A DNA stretch of 64,000 nucleotides from Balamuthia mandrillaris (GCA_031835245.1 JAVKOQ010000053.1:1-64000), one strand, 5' to 3'; positions 1-11,600 are shown, counted from the stretch's first letter. Numbers and translations are program-made. The notes: a model not told the origin generated them from the letters alone.

Positions 1-116
1 AGAGGAGAAAAGAAAGACAGACAAGGGAGACACAAGAGACACGAGAGAGGTAGAGAAGAGCATGATTAGTCTGGTATTGCAAACAAGAAAAAACGTTGTG
101 AACAAATGAGACTTAC

Positions 117-739
117 GTGAGGATGTTGCGAGTGGCCTTCCAAAGCTCATAACGGAGGAGCAGAGTGGTGGTCTCTGATAAGCTTTCCGTTCTTCTCGAC
201 ACGTCCGTCACCGAAGCCAACGACCGAACTTCAACCAAAAAAAAAAAAAAAACCCATTAAAATGTTTACAACAAAACTGCAATAAAAACGAATAAATAAA
301 AAAAATGAAAAAAAATAGAAAAGAAAATAATAAAAAATAAAAATAACTAAAAAAAAGAAAAAGAAAAAAAACAAGAGAGAAAAAAAAACGTACTCGCTAC
401 ACAGAAGAGGTGGTCTTCAGGTTTGATGAGAGATACTGCCCGTTGGAAGGCTTTGTGGGCCTGCGTGGAGCCATCCACGCACACCATGATCAACTTCCCT
501 TTGGTGGCCTCCCACTTGCCCTTCAGCAGGCAATTGTAGTAGAGGTACTTCCTGGCCTCCGTCACCCGGTCCAAGGTGGCCTGATGGCTGATGGTGACGG
601 CGTTCTCGAGGATGGCGTCGTGGGCGGCCTCCACGGTGGGCTCGAACTCAAAGTCATCCAGCTTCTCGTAGAGGGCGAGCGGGGCGTCGTCGTCGCTGTC
701 GTCCTCCCAACTAAAGTCATCCTTGTGCGCTTTCTTCAT
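117..739 (-). CDS. Universal stress protein-like, left copy (3' part outside window)
   Basis: Exon 1 is 394-739 and exon 2 is 117-228; exons 3 and 4 would lie left of base 1. The visible protein has an acidic N-terminus (start MKKAHKDD), then the USP beta1 motif VCVDGS with a following helix, as in the complete right-arm copy at 42,978-44,166, to which it is identical. I chose the ATG at 739 because the sequence upstream is AT-rich and low-complexity; an in-frame ATG at 808 is possible. It diverges from the nucleoside hydrolase gene, with 270 bp between the two start codons, so a shared promoter is plausible. Confidence 0.75.
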
Positions 740-1009
740 GTTGTTTGTGTTGTGATAATTATTTTCCTTTTGGCATTTTTTTTTGTTATCCAAATTTATT
801 GTAGACATTGGCAATTTATTCCATTGCAGAACCGATGAAATTTTATAGAAATAATAATCATGTTACGTAATAATTGTCAATAAAGGAAATGAAATATTAA
901 GGCGGTGAATTAGTTGATAAATTGTTGGTGATAAATTGGATGTATCGATAATCCGTAGCAATTATTGTAACGACAAAGAAAAAGAAAAAGAAGAACACGG
1001 TGAGGCACT

Positions 1010-2441
1010 ATGGCTGAATCAAGCGACACTGGTTTGTTTTGTAATTCTTTTCTTCCCCTTGTTTCCCTCTGGCGTGCTGTTACCTGTGAAGTATTCCTTC
1101 ACTCATTCAAACCAAAAACGGTTTTTTTCTGTAGGGTCTACCGCACCGGAGCAAGTGATCATCGACACGGATCCCGGTATCGATGATTGCATGGCTCTTT
1201 TCTTGGCTCTTTCTTGTCCTCATCGCATCCAAGTGGTTCGTTTGCTTTTATTTTTTTTGGGGGGTTCTGTCAACGACTGTATAAAGTTTTTTTTTTCTCC
1301 TTCTTCCAACCGAATAGAAAGGAGTGACCATCATTTTTGGGAACCACTACGACTTGGATCTGTTGGCCGGGAATGCTTGTCGCGTGCTGGACATGGCCGC
1401 TGCTGAAAACATCAACGTTTACAAGGGCTGCGCTGTTCCTTTGGTCCGTCCGAACTTTCATTTATTAGCTTCGTTGCAATTATATAGTTTTTTGAGTTCT
1501 TTTTTTCTTTTTTCTTTTTTCTTTTTTCTTTTTTTTTCTTTTTCTTTTTCTTTTTCTTTTTCTTTTTCTTTATTTTTCTTCTTTCTTCTTTTTTCTTTTT
1601 TCTTTTTTCTTTTTCTTTTTCTTTTTCTTTTTTTCTTTTTCTTTTCTTTTTCTTTTTCTTTATTTTTTTTCCCTTTTTCTTTATTTTTCTTCTTTTTTCT
1701 TTTTCTTTTTCTTTTTCTTTTTCTTTTTTTCTTTTTCTTTTTTTCTTTTTCTTTTCTTTTTCTTTTTTTCTTTTTTTTAAATATTTTTAGTTTGTTTATT
1801 GTTTGGTTTAACTTTTACAAATATAAAAGGACGGCGTTTACGGCGGTCACAGTGGCGTAAGAGTGCACGGCGAGAACGCCATCGGCGGCTTTGCCGGTCG
1901 CGAGGTGGTAAACCGCCACCTCGTACAGGAGACCAGTGCTGCTGACTTCATCATCGAGACCTGCAAACAAAATCCCAAACAGGTTTGTATTTTTGTTGTC
2001 TTCTTTTTTCCTTTCTTTGTTCGTTTCTCTCTCTCTCTCTCTCTCCCCCTCTCTTTTCGTTTGTTCATTCTTATCGTTGTTTTTGTATGTGTCTCTTTAT
2101 TTGTTCGTTCCTTCGTTTCTCTCATCTCCACTATTGTAAAAAGATAACCATCATAACGTTGGGTCCATTGACCAACATTGCAACTGCTTTTCAAAAATGT
2201 CCCGAACTTCCTCAATACGTGAAACGCATTGGTACTGCTATGCCTCTGGTGTTTCTTTCTCACCTTTTTTTTGTTTTGCTTCTCTGACTTTCGCTTCTCA
2301 AATCAAAATAAAACAGTGTCTATGGGAGGAGTATTAAATGAACCTGGAAATATAACTCCTGTTGCTGAGGCTAACTTTGGCAAGTACGTATTACCACAAT
2401 ACTTCCATCTTACTCTTTCGAATCTTTTTCGTCCATTTATT

Positions 2442-2484
<43 letters not shown>

Positions 2485-3146
2485 GTTCATTCCGTAAAGT
2501 GACGCGCTGGCAGCAAAGACGGTGCTTAACGCCAAGTTTCCTTTGACGTTAGTGCCTCTCAACGTAACGAGACAAGTTCATCTCAACTCTTCCTTCCGTC
2601 AAACCCTCAAAGGAATCGGCGAGATTGGAGACTTTATTTATAACACTACCGAGCATTACGTCGCTTTGTTGACGAAATGGGGTAATGACCCAGAAAAGAT
2701 TGCTGTACGTTTCTTGCGTTCTTTTGCGTTCTTCTTGCTCTTTTTTGTTTGTTTGGGCTGATGCAAAGCAAACGAATAGATACATGATTCATCAGCTGTG
2801 ATGGCAGTTTTGAGACCAGAGTTCTTCACGAAGAAGCAGCAGATCTACATTGACGTAGAATCCAAAGGAGAGAGAACCAAGGGCATGTGTGTTCCTGGTA
2901 CATTCTCACCTTGGCTGTTCCTTCTTTTCTGTTTTCGTGTTCTTGTTCATTCTCTTCATGGTTTTATTCTTGTTGGGTTTGTTTTGTTCCTAACTTTGAA
3001 ACTCTCAAATAGATTGGAAGGGACATTTCAGAAAGGAAGAGGGATATCATCTGAACACAGAAGTTTTGTTAGGAGTGGACGATGAGGCGTTCAAACAGTT
3101 CTACATTGAATGCATCACAGCTCTCGTCAACAAAGTGGAGTCCTGA
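1010..3146 (+). CDS. Inosine-uridine-type nucleoside hydrolase, left copy
   Basis: Nine exons with consistent phases: 1010-1031, 1135-1232, 1318-1443, 1830-1982, 2144-2231, 2317-2383, 2500-2704, 2780-2897, 3013-3146. They encode 336 aa, the usual family length. The calcium-site signature DTDPGIDD sits at residues 18-25, the VSMGG and EANFGNDALA segments follow, and the IHDSSAV motif (His255/Asp256) supplies the catalytic His region. The enzyme should split the N-glycosidic bond of ribonucleosides in nucleoside salvage; it is probably cytosolic, since no signal peptide is seen. Intron 3 (1444-1829) is almost wholly CTTTTT-type repeat. The gene ends 60 bp from the convergent TRAPPC5 gene. Substrate preference cannot be told from sequence. 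Confidence 0.93.
1498..1785 (+). repeat. CTTTT/CTTTTT microsatellite filling nucleoside hydrolase intron 3
   Basis: About 290 bp of nearly pure C-plus-T-run repeats on the sense strand. Its identical partner is at 41,932-42,219 in the right arm. Confidence 0.95.
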
Positions 3147-3206
3147 AAACAGTTTTTCTTCTTATTTACAGCAAGGAAAAGGTTAAAAAAATAGGTAAAA
3201 AAGTTC

Positions 3207-4240
3207 TTAAGAGGAACTGCTTCGCTTCTTTTCTCGCTCGAGAACGGCTTTATCAAACTTAATGAGAATAACTGTTTCGAGTTGGGCTGCGTCTTTCTTG
3301 GAAGGAACATAATGCGCTGTTACTTTTGCGGGCTGAACACACACAAGAAATGAGGTGAGAAGCAGCGCAGAGAAAAGCATAGAAGCTGAGAAGCAGAGCA
3401 GGGGAGGAGAACGCACAAACTCAGCGCCGTCAAGAGCACCTTTGACCACACCAGCAGCAAACGCAGCACAGTTGAGACCACCAAAGTCTTTCGGCACTGA
3501 AATGTATTTGTTGAGAATGGAGTCTCCTTCTGGTCGTATCATATCTTTCGATAGCAAAGGAGCTGAATGTTAATACAATGAAGAAAGCAGAGACGGAAGA
3601 AGCGGAGAAGACGAAAGCAGAAAGAAGAGTAACGAAAGAAGAAAAGAAAGAAAAAGAAGCAGCGAAAAGCAAAGAACATAGAATGAAACGTTACATTCAT
3701 CATCATTGTCGGTGCTTCGTTCAAGCAGTGCTTGTTGGCCAAACAGGACCTTCCACATCGTATACGATATAAATGCCAAAATTCTCAACAATTCTTTTTG
3801 TTCGAAGAAGAAGAAGAAGATAAGAAGAAGAAAGGAAAAGAAGCAGAAGAAGAACAATAACAAGAAGGATGAAGTTATCTTCCTGCAAAGCTGAAACAAA
3901 ACAACACACCACATATACACAGAGATAAACAACATACCCACGTCTCGTTTGTAATTTTTCTCTCTGAAGCTGATGAGTTCCAGTGCACGAATGCCAACGT
4001 GGTAGCCAGCGTTTGAGAGGCGTGTCTCCAGCTTTGTCACATCGTTTACTTTGTCTTGCGAGAACTGCACAAACTCAGAGAATAGATAGGCAAACGCACT
4101 CAAGCTGACCTTTTAAAAATAAAGCCGCAATCATCATTGAGTGTTTTGTTTAATTTTTTTTAAAACGAACAAACCTCTTTCTTGCCTTTGGTAACTGGTC
4201 TGTCCACGATGTTCAGGACGGGTCTATTCACGATGTTCAT
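3207..4240 (-). CDS. TRAPPC5: TRAPP complex subunit TRAPPC5/Trs31, left copy
   Basis: Five exons, mirror of the right copy (39,477-40,510), encode 202 aa. The family blocks are seen in order: VSLSAFAYLFSEF, ISYTMWKVLFGQ, KYISVPKDFGGLNCAAF, PAKVTAHYVP and ILIKFD. These match the Bet3-like fold of Trs31, a core TRAPP subunit acting in Rab activation and ER-Golgi tethering. The usual glycine in the GIVEG-type helix is kept (AAGVVKGALDGAEF). It lies head-to-head with the PPPDE-UBX gene (241 bp between start codons) and tail-to-tail with the nucleoside hydrolase. Confidence 0.93.
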
Positions 4241-4481
4241 CTTCTTTTCTTCTTCTTCTTCTCTCTTTTTTTTTGTTTTGCCAAAAGAAAGGCATGACAA
4301 CAATTTAAAAAATTTAAAGCATTCAAAATACGCTTGTTATTTAAATCATATTAAAAATTTAAAATATGTAAAATATTTGTATTATTCAAAAAATGTCAAC
4401 AATGTTGCTGTCATAAGCATAAAATTACTTTGTAAGAGGAGAAGAAAGCGGAGAGGAGGGAGTGTGCTCTCTGGAGACCCT

Positions 4482-6042
4482 ATGGAAGCACCCAGCGGCG
4501 AGACTCGTGGAGGCATTCGACCAGCATCATCCAACCGCCGTTCAAGCAGCAGCAACAACAACAACGCCACGACGTCGTCTTCTTCCTCCCCCGCCACTGC
4601 GACTACTGTCTATTTAAATATTTATGACCTGATGCCGAGCGGCTCTCACAACTGGGCCTACAGCCTTGGTCTCGGCATGCACCACTCCGGAGTTGAGGTC
4701 TATGGCAAAGGTATGCTCCACGTTCACCTTTTTGTTTCTCTCTCTCTCTTCGTGCTCTCCTCTTCTTTACCATTTGTCGTTTTCTTTTTCCTCCATCTTG
4801 CCACATAGAATATGGTTTCTTTGGGCACACGGGGCCTGGCACCGGTATCATTTCCACCACGCCGCGTCTCATAGAACCTCCGGCACGGTTCAGGTAGGGC
4901 TCTTTTTGTTGGTCGTCTTGTTTTGTTTTTTCGTGTTTCGTTTGCAGTTCTTTCTGTTGTTATTTTCGTGCACTCCTTTGCTCCTTTGCTCCTTTGCTCC
5001 TTTGCTCCTTTGCTCCTTTGCTCCTTTGCTCCTTTGCCTTTGCTCCTTTGCTCCTTTGCTCCTTTGCCTTCCTGCTTTGCTCCTTTGCTCCTTTGCTCCT
5101 TTGCTCCTTTGCTCCGTAGTCTTGTTTTTCGTTTTTGTTTTCCTCCTCTGGAACTTGTGCTTGTTCTCCTTTCGGTTAGTCGTTTTGTGTTTCTCCCTCT
5201 CATCTGCTTTGCAATCGCTCAAACAGAGTCCATAGCGATGGGCGAAGTAACTCTCTCCTACAACGAAGTGAAGAAGATCATAGAAGAGATGGCAAGCCAG
5301 TTTCTGGGCAAAAGATACCATCTCACAGACTTCAACTGTAATGCCTTTTCTGATGCCTTCTGTCGGCGGTTGCTCTCCAAGCCCATTCCTACTTGGGTTA
5401 ATCGTTTGGCTTATCTTGGTTCGTTTCCGTTCTTTTCCTTATTGTTGTTCTTGTTCTTCTTCCTCTTCTTCCTCCATGTTATGTGGTTCATTGTACAGTC
5501 CTCACGTCCTTCTTCTCCAAAACAGGAAGCTTTGTAAAAGATTTATTACCTGGTTCTCTCATTCAACCGGTCCGTAGTCTCCTCTTCCTATGTAAAGTAC
5601 TATTGTCTTCTTATTTTTGGCTTTGTTTCTATGTATTACAGCCGGCAGATGCTGTTCAAGTCGTGCAAGAGCAGTCTAGCAAGAAAATCACATTCACTGG
5701 AGTTGGCCGCACTCTCTCTGACAAGTAAGTCAAGCCTCTTTTGTTGTTCTCTATCTCTCCATACGTTTATGGCCCAACAATGTTGACGTGAAACAGCCAA
5801 TCTACAACACGAGGCGGCATCAGAGCGGACATAAGAGGTTCTCCTAAAACCGCAAGAAAATCAGCGACAACTATTATATCCGTGGATGACAACGCACCCT
5901 CCACTCGCATACAAGTATGGTTTCCAAACGGCAACAAAGTTCAACAGCGGTTTAATCTTGTTCATACAGTAGCGGACATCTACTCTTTTGTAGATGGGTA
6001 ATTCCCTCTTCTCTCCTCTTCTTTATCTGTCATGTTCTCTCT

Positions 6043-6086
<44 letters not shown>

Positions 6087-6254
6087 GCTATATTTTCTAA
6101 AACACGAAACCAAACAAACAGAATGGAGCCAGAGTATAAAGGTCGGTACAAACTTTTTATGGTATACCCACGACAGGAGCTTTTGGACCGGAAACTCACG
6201 TTGGATGAGGCCTACCTCATCAACGCCTCTATCATTGTTGAGCTCCTGAGCTGA
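4482..6254 (+). CDS. PPPDE (DeSI-type) peptidase-UBX domain fusion, left copy
   Basis: Exons: 4482-4710, 4809-4893, about 5229-5418, 5526-5569, 5642-5724, 5797-5997, 6122-6254. After a Ser/Asn-rich head comes a PPPDE domain: VYLNIYDLMPSG, the catalytic His in MHHSGVEVYG, and the catalytic Cys in FNCNAFSDAF, aligning with DESI2 through PTWVNRLAYLG. A SEP-like motif (ITFTGVGRTLSD) and a UBX domain (RIQVWFPNG to FMVYPRQEL and INASIIVELL) follow. PPPDE enzymes remove SUMO or ubiquitin and UBX domains bind p97/Cdc48, so a p97-linked deconjugase is likely. Odd point: the only visible donor after exon 2 (GTAGGG at 4894) and the AG acceptor near 5226 are out of phase by one base, in both copies. I left this junction unresolved. 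Confidence 0.85.
4973..5115 (+). repeat. 8-bp CTCCTTTG minisatellite in PPPDE-UBX intron 2
   Basis: About 17 units. In this copy the run is broken by a shortened unit near 5037 and by a CTTCCTG variant near 5071. The partner array at 38,602-38,744 has the same length but different variant units. Confidence 0.95.
6042..6082 (+). repeat. (CT)n microsatellite, PPPDE-UBX intron
   Basis: Dinucleotide run directly upstream of the last exon's acceptor, acting as an extreme polypyrimidine tract. Partner at about 37,635-37,675. Confidence 0.9.
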
Positions 6255-6391
6255 TGTTCATTCTATTCTCTTCTTCTTGTAATGCACAAACACGACGACT
6301 GTACAACATCTTGCTTATTTATAAAACGTTTCAAGTACAAGTGGATTTCTTTCAAAGAAGGAAACGGTTACTGAAATGTATTCGCAGGGCT

Positions 6392-7574
6392 CTATTCAAA
6401 GGAGAAAGTTTGGAAGGAAGGAACTTTGGCAGCAAACCCACGAGAGACCTTCAGCTCAGGCCGGCCTCCTCCCAGATGCATGACCACATGACAAACGGTC
6501 CCCATTTTGCCGCCCAGGTTGGAGTCATAGACAAAGGGTCGAAGAATGGGCAGCTTCCTCTCCTCCTCCTCCTCCTCTCGCATTCATCTCTCAACACCCT
6601 CATCACTGTCTCCTCGCTGCAAAACCTCTCTGCTTGCTCTCCTTCTGCCAGTTGGTGAAGAAGCTCTGTCATGCGAGCGTGCCGCGCCAAGGAAGATTGC
6701 AAGCGATCCGCAGACAAGTTCACCTCTTGTGGGAGAGGTAATGGTTGGTCCTCCAATGCACTGCTTCCATCTTCTCCTCCTTCCCCTCTTCCTCTGCTGC
6801 TGCTTTCCTCCCCTTCTCCTGTGTTCTTCTTCTTGTTTTGCTTGGGTGGTTGGAGTGGAATGGGGGAGGGAGGAAGAGACCAGAGGTGTGGGCCAGCAAA
6901 CTCCAAATGAAGAGCATGTCCCAGAGCATCGCAAGCAAGGATGGCGCTGCTGGTGCCCCGCATGCTGGCATCCATGCCCCGCACCACCAACTCCTCCCAT
7001 TCTGCCACCGTCTCACACTCCAACGCGGCTCGCAACAACATGTGAATGGGCACTCCTTTGCCACTTCTTTCCCCCTCTCCTTTTTCTTCTCCTCCTCCTT
7101 CTGGCGTCGCCTGAACTTGCACTTGCTGTTCTGGAAATGTGGTGGGTTGGTGGCGAAGAAAGTTCAAGGTGACAGCCAGGCCGTGGTTGTTCACTCCAAT
7201 CTTGCCAATGATGCCCGGTTCTGTCACCATGAGAATCTTTTTCCCTGCTCCTTCCCTTTCTTCCTGCGTGTTGGCCAAGGTTGGAGGCAAAAAAGCAAGC
7301 AAGGAGGGAGCAAGACCGTCAGTGATGAAAAAGAGAGCAGAAAGAAGGAGGTGAGAAGAGATGGAAAGAAAGAAAAGAAAGGGAGAGAGAGGGAGAAAGG
7401 CACCTTCTCGAGGAGGACCACAACCACATGCTCTTGCATCTCCTCCATCCAGTCCCAATTCTGAGCCAAGATGGGGTTCTTCCTTTCCCTTGAGTCTCCC
7501 TCTTTCACCGTGTTGGAAGGAAAGCAAATGGTGGAACATTCTCCTCTGCTTTCCGTCAGTCAAACGTAAACGAC

Positions 7575-7654
<80 letters not shown>

Positions 7655-7660
7655 AACGAC

Positions 7661-7692
<32 letters not shown>

Positions 7693-7720
7693 AAAAAGAA
7701 AGAAAGAAAGAAAGAAACGA

Positions 7721-7776
<56 letters not shown>

Positions 7777-7782
7777 AACGAC

Positions 7783-7861
<79 letters not shown>

Positions 7862-7870
7862 GACAAGAAA

Positions 7871-7906
<36 letters not shown>

Positions 7907-8392
7907 GAAACGACAAGAAAGAAAGAAAGAAAGAAACGACAAGAAAGAAAGAAACGACAAGAAAGCAAGAAAGAGAAAGAAAGGACAAGACAAGAAAAGG
8001 AGGAAGGAAGCCACGAACATGTCCTTGGGGAAGGTGTTCATGAGTTCAGTCCTGCAGTTCAGGGCATAGACCCAGCGAAGGTCCACCTCTGCTCCACGGG
8101 CAATCCCCTCCATCTCCTGGCAATACTCCCTTTTGAACCCATGGATGACGCTGTGGAAGGAGGAGGCCTCTGCCAGGAGGCTCTCTTCGCTTCTGCCCTG
8201 GAAGACGGTTCGTTTGTAGATCTGGATGGTGGCCGCGATCTTGTCCTTCAGCAGCCGACCCAGTCGCAAGCCTCTTTCCTCCGCCGTGCCCCCTCTCACA
8301 TGGTAGAACGGGATAGGAGGGGGCAACTCAGCTGGTGGACGCCACAAAGCGAACCCCCTCTTGCCGCTTTCCCATCGCAGCATCGCTGCCAT
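6392..8392 (-). pseudogene. C45/acyltransferase-like Ntn hydrolase, left copy, frameshifted
   Basis: Three exons as in the two intact copies: 8019-8392, 7404-7545, 6392-7263. Exon 3 is 872 bp instead of 876. An extra T near 6810 and a lost G near 6726 (both relative to the middle copy) throw an Asp/Glu-rich loop out of frame and back. A further indel in the CTC run near 6580 shifts the last ~60 residues, which end early at 6451. Exon 1 and the nucleophile region (GECSTIC) are intact, so a shortened product is possible. The N-terminal ~30 codons resemble the right copy, while the rest (for example EYCQEM and NTMKEG) resembles the middle copy, a mosaic. It lies tail-to-tail with PPPDE-UBX. Confidence 0.75.
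7572..7965 (+). repeat. (GAAA)n tetranucleotide array in C45 intron 1, left copy
   Basis: About 390 bp, interrupted by GAAACGACAA units. On the gene's sense strand it is TTTC-type pyrimidine repeat. The same intron holds only about 60 bp of repeat in the middle copy (17,990-18,050) and about 290 bp in the right copy (35,835-36,115). Confidence 0.95.
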
Positions 8393-8488
8393 TCCTTTGT
8401 TTGGTTGCTTTTTTTCTTAGCGTGTTAACCGTTATAGGCTTTTTAGGTCGCCTTTCGTTTTGTTTCGAACAAGCTCCTTGCTTCCCTC

Positions 8489-8527
<39 letters not shown>

Positions 8528-8608
8528 CGCTCTCTCTCACTCTCTATAAAAGGGTTACATAACGAAATAGTGGTTGTTCAGGAGTAGGCCTTTTCATCGT
8601 TTTGTTCT
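8393..8608. other. Spacer between C45 and F-box genes, left arm
   Basis: It holds a CT dinucleotide run (about 8,490-8,525) and a CTATAAAAG TATA-like box near 8,544. The matching right-arm spacer is 35,233-35,439. No coding sequence is seen. Confidence 0.6.
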
Positions 8609-11600
8609 TCAAGAGTCTTCTTCTTCGTCATCACCCCCTTCCTGGTCCTCGTCTTCATCATCACCCTCTTCCTCTTCCTCTTCTTCGTCTTCGGTGTCGT
8701 CTTCTTCATAACTATCAGAGTAATACTGTAAATACTCATCATCTTCGTTCCAATCTTCCATGCTATTCCAGGAGTTGCTTTGTCTACATTGGTGAAGAGC
8801 TTACCTCAGTAACCTACTCCAGAGAAGAAGAAGGAGAGAGTACGTACAAAGAGGAATCAAAGGGGTTGTGCAGCAACTCTTGCTCCAACTTCACCAAACG
8901 TCGCATCAGCAAGTCGTATTGCTCCCCCGTTGTGTTCAACCTTTCCATCTCCTCCTTCAACTCTGCAATCTGTTGCTCTGCCGCTTCTTCCTCTTCCTTC
9001 TCTTTCTCTGAGGAGGAGGAGGAGGAAGAAGAAGAAAGATGGCCACCATGACGAACACGTTCTTCCAATTGGATGATGCGTTGGTTCAGCTCTCCGATCT
9101 TCATCTGAGAGGATCCCAGGGGTTTCCAGGAAGGATCGCTTTGGTCCAACAAAAGCTCCAAGGAAGAGAGGACCAAGGTCAGCTGTTCCGTGATGTCGGT
9201 GGTCACTTCTGGCTTGTCCAGTTCTTTCAGTCTGGTTTGCAATGTTCTTGCTTCTTCATGCAGTCTGGTTTTACATATTTAAAAAAATATATGGTGAGAC
9301 AGTTTTGCAGGAGAAGGAGAAGGAGAAGGAGAAGGAGAAGGAGAAGAGAGAGGAGAGGGGAGTACTCGAGCAAATCATGAGTGGAAGACACGTGTTGCTG
9401 ATGAGAGATAATATGTGTGAAGTGGCTGAGACAGTTGTCAACCTCAATGGCTTGCTGCTGCTCTTTGAGCTTCTCCACTGCATTCTCTTGTTGCTCTGTT
9501 ATGATGAACAACAACCTTTGGTGCCAACACAACGATAGAAATCAGTTTAAAGTTTCAGCACCCTAAGAACAGAAGGAAAACGCAAAAAGAAAACGAGAGA
9601 GAAAAAGGAACAAGAACGAAAAGGGAAAAACCAACGAGCTCGGAGCATAAAAAGGCTGCCATGTTTTCATTTCACGTTTTGCTTGTTCGAATTCATATTT
9701 GGTCCGACACTTGCCCGCGTGTAGTTGCCATTCTTCTTCATAGAGCCTCCCCATTCCTGTAAAGCATTTCTCCCTCACTTTGTTGGCGATGGATTTTATT
9801 ATGTTGATCCGTGTTGAGGCATCTTTGACAGAGGACAATTCCTGTTTGTGGAGACAACAAAATGAAGGAGAATGAGTCAAAAAGGAAGAAACGAAAAAAA
9901 CGGAACACGGCGGACGAGAACGAACGAAACAAAGACGCCGAAAAAAGAAAGCAAAGAGAAGAAGCAAACCATTCTCTCCAATTCTTGAACTGTTTGCTCC
10001 AATTCCACCAGTTCTGAGCAGGCCCACTCCAACTCTGCTCTGTCTTTTCCACTGCTTTCTTTTGCTTCCTCCCCCGTTTTGTCTTTGTTTTTGGGGTGCA
10101 AGGAAGGAGGGAGGCTCCCATCCGCAACCCATTGATTCACTGGTTGAAAGCGTTGCAGCAAGCATCGCTCTTGCTCTTCAAACAAACTCCTCCCTTTGCT
10201 CACCAGAAATCCTCTCAGACTTGCAAATCTCCTCTCAATGTTGTTGTGTGCTTCGTGGAAAGCGCTGCTTGGGGGCGACTGGCGGGCAACCTTCAAGGAT
10301 GACAATGATTTGTCCACATCGTGCTTGGTCTTGTTCAACTGGTGGCACAGCTCCAGAATGGGTTTGAGCGGAGAGGAGTTGGTGTTTTGCAGGAGAGAGG
10401 AGAGAGTGAGAAGGGCGGAATGAGTCATCTTCTCCAGCTTGCACAGTGGCTGAAATGCTGTCATTTGCCTCGCCAGTGGAATACCTTTGCTTTGCTGGTT
10501 GCGGTGCACAAAGCATCAGCCAGGAAAGAAGAAGGTGAGAAACAACACCCACAAGAAGAAGAACAAGAACAAGAAGAAGAAGAAGAAGAAAAAGAAGAAG
10601 AGAGAAGAGGTACTTTCTCGCTGAGGGGAGGAAGGGTGTCGTGCTGGAAAAAAGGGAAACCAAAAATGGGCCAAGGAATGTGGCTCCATCGTTCCATTGC
10701 ATGCCTCGCCAACTCGCATGTCAACAGTGGGATGTATGGACTCAGTTCTTTCTCCACTTTGCCCATCACTTCCATCGCCACTTGCGACTCACTGGCCATT
10801 TCCCACAGCACTGCCAAAGCCATGAAAACAGCACACCTTGAATGAGCACCACACATGAAGCGGACAAAGAGAACCACCACCCCCACCACCACCACAACAA
10901 CAACAACAACAACATCAACATAAGACAACAACAAAGGAGCGAACCATTGACAAGCTGTTCGTTCGTCCCAGCATGTTGCTCCTCCGGAAGAAGAGAAGGC
11001 TCACCCCTCAACCCCACCACCCACTCTTCCATTGCTTCCTTCAGCGCTTCATTCAAGTCTTCTCTCACTCTCTCCGCCATGCCCAACACCCGCTTCCTTC
11101 TCTCCTCCTCTTCCCAAGCTTCTTGCCTTGTGTCCTCCTTGCTCAGCATGGCTCTGGCATGAAAGACATGCAGCGTGCACAAGAAGAAAGCCAACAATCG
11201 CAACTTCTCCCCATGCTTCTTCCCAACCCCCAAGTATCGTGCTCTCACCGTTGCCACCCCTTTCAACATCTCCTCCACTCGATGTTTGTCCATGTCCGCC
11301 ATGAGTGCTTCCGCTGCCTCCACCACCGCTGCCACGGGATCACGGACAGCAGTCATGTGATAGTACCAGAAGCGTTGTTTGGAGGGATGATGGAGGAAGC
11401 GATGACGGATGGTTCTGGCTTGGTTCAACAATTCCACCATTTCCTCCCTCAAGAACCTCTCTTTCCATGCTTCACAAAGTTGCTCCGCTTCTTCCGCTTC
11501 TTCTTCTTCTTGTTCGAGTTTCTCATCAGAGCTGTCCCCATGGTGAGTGGTGGTGGTTGTGGTGGTTGCTGTGGTGTTGAGGATGAGGTGGTGGAGTTGC

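Larger units (their letters stand above)
1..6268 (+). repeat. Homogenised outer block of left arm
   Basis: Every translated frame I compared is identical to its partner in 37,449-43,716, including the long CTTTTT-type intron at about 1,500-1,780. The only differences found are inside the minisatellite at 4,973-5,115. The first mismatch beyond the block is a 2-base indel in a CTT run at about 6,269, just 3' of the PPPDE-UBX stop codon. Confidence 0.9.

Noticed and set aside
1324-1860. Long open frame of Phe/Ser/Leu
   Set aside because: It is the CTTTT microsatellite in nucleoside hydrolase intron 3, not a protein.
4973-5115. Possible CRISPR-like array
   Set aside because: Units are 8 bp, contiguous, with no spacers; a minisatellite in a nuclear intron.
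7361-8428. 355-codon Lys/Glu/Arg frame on the plus strand
   Set aside because: Antisense of the GAAA repeat in C45 intron 1 joined to antisense exon sequence.
10461-10934. Separate genes inside the helical half of the F-box giant
   Set aside because: Exon ends keep phase from one to the next and no promoter-sized gap is seen; one gene is simpler, though transcripts could show otherwise.
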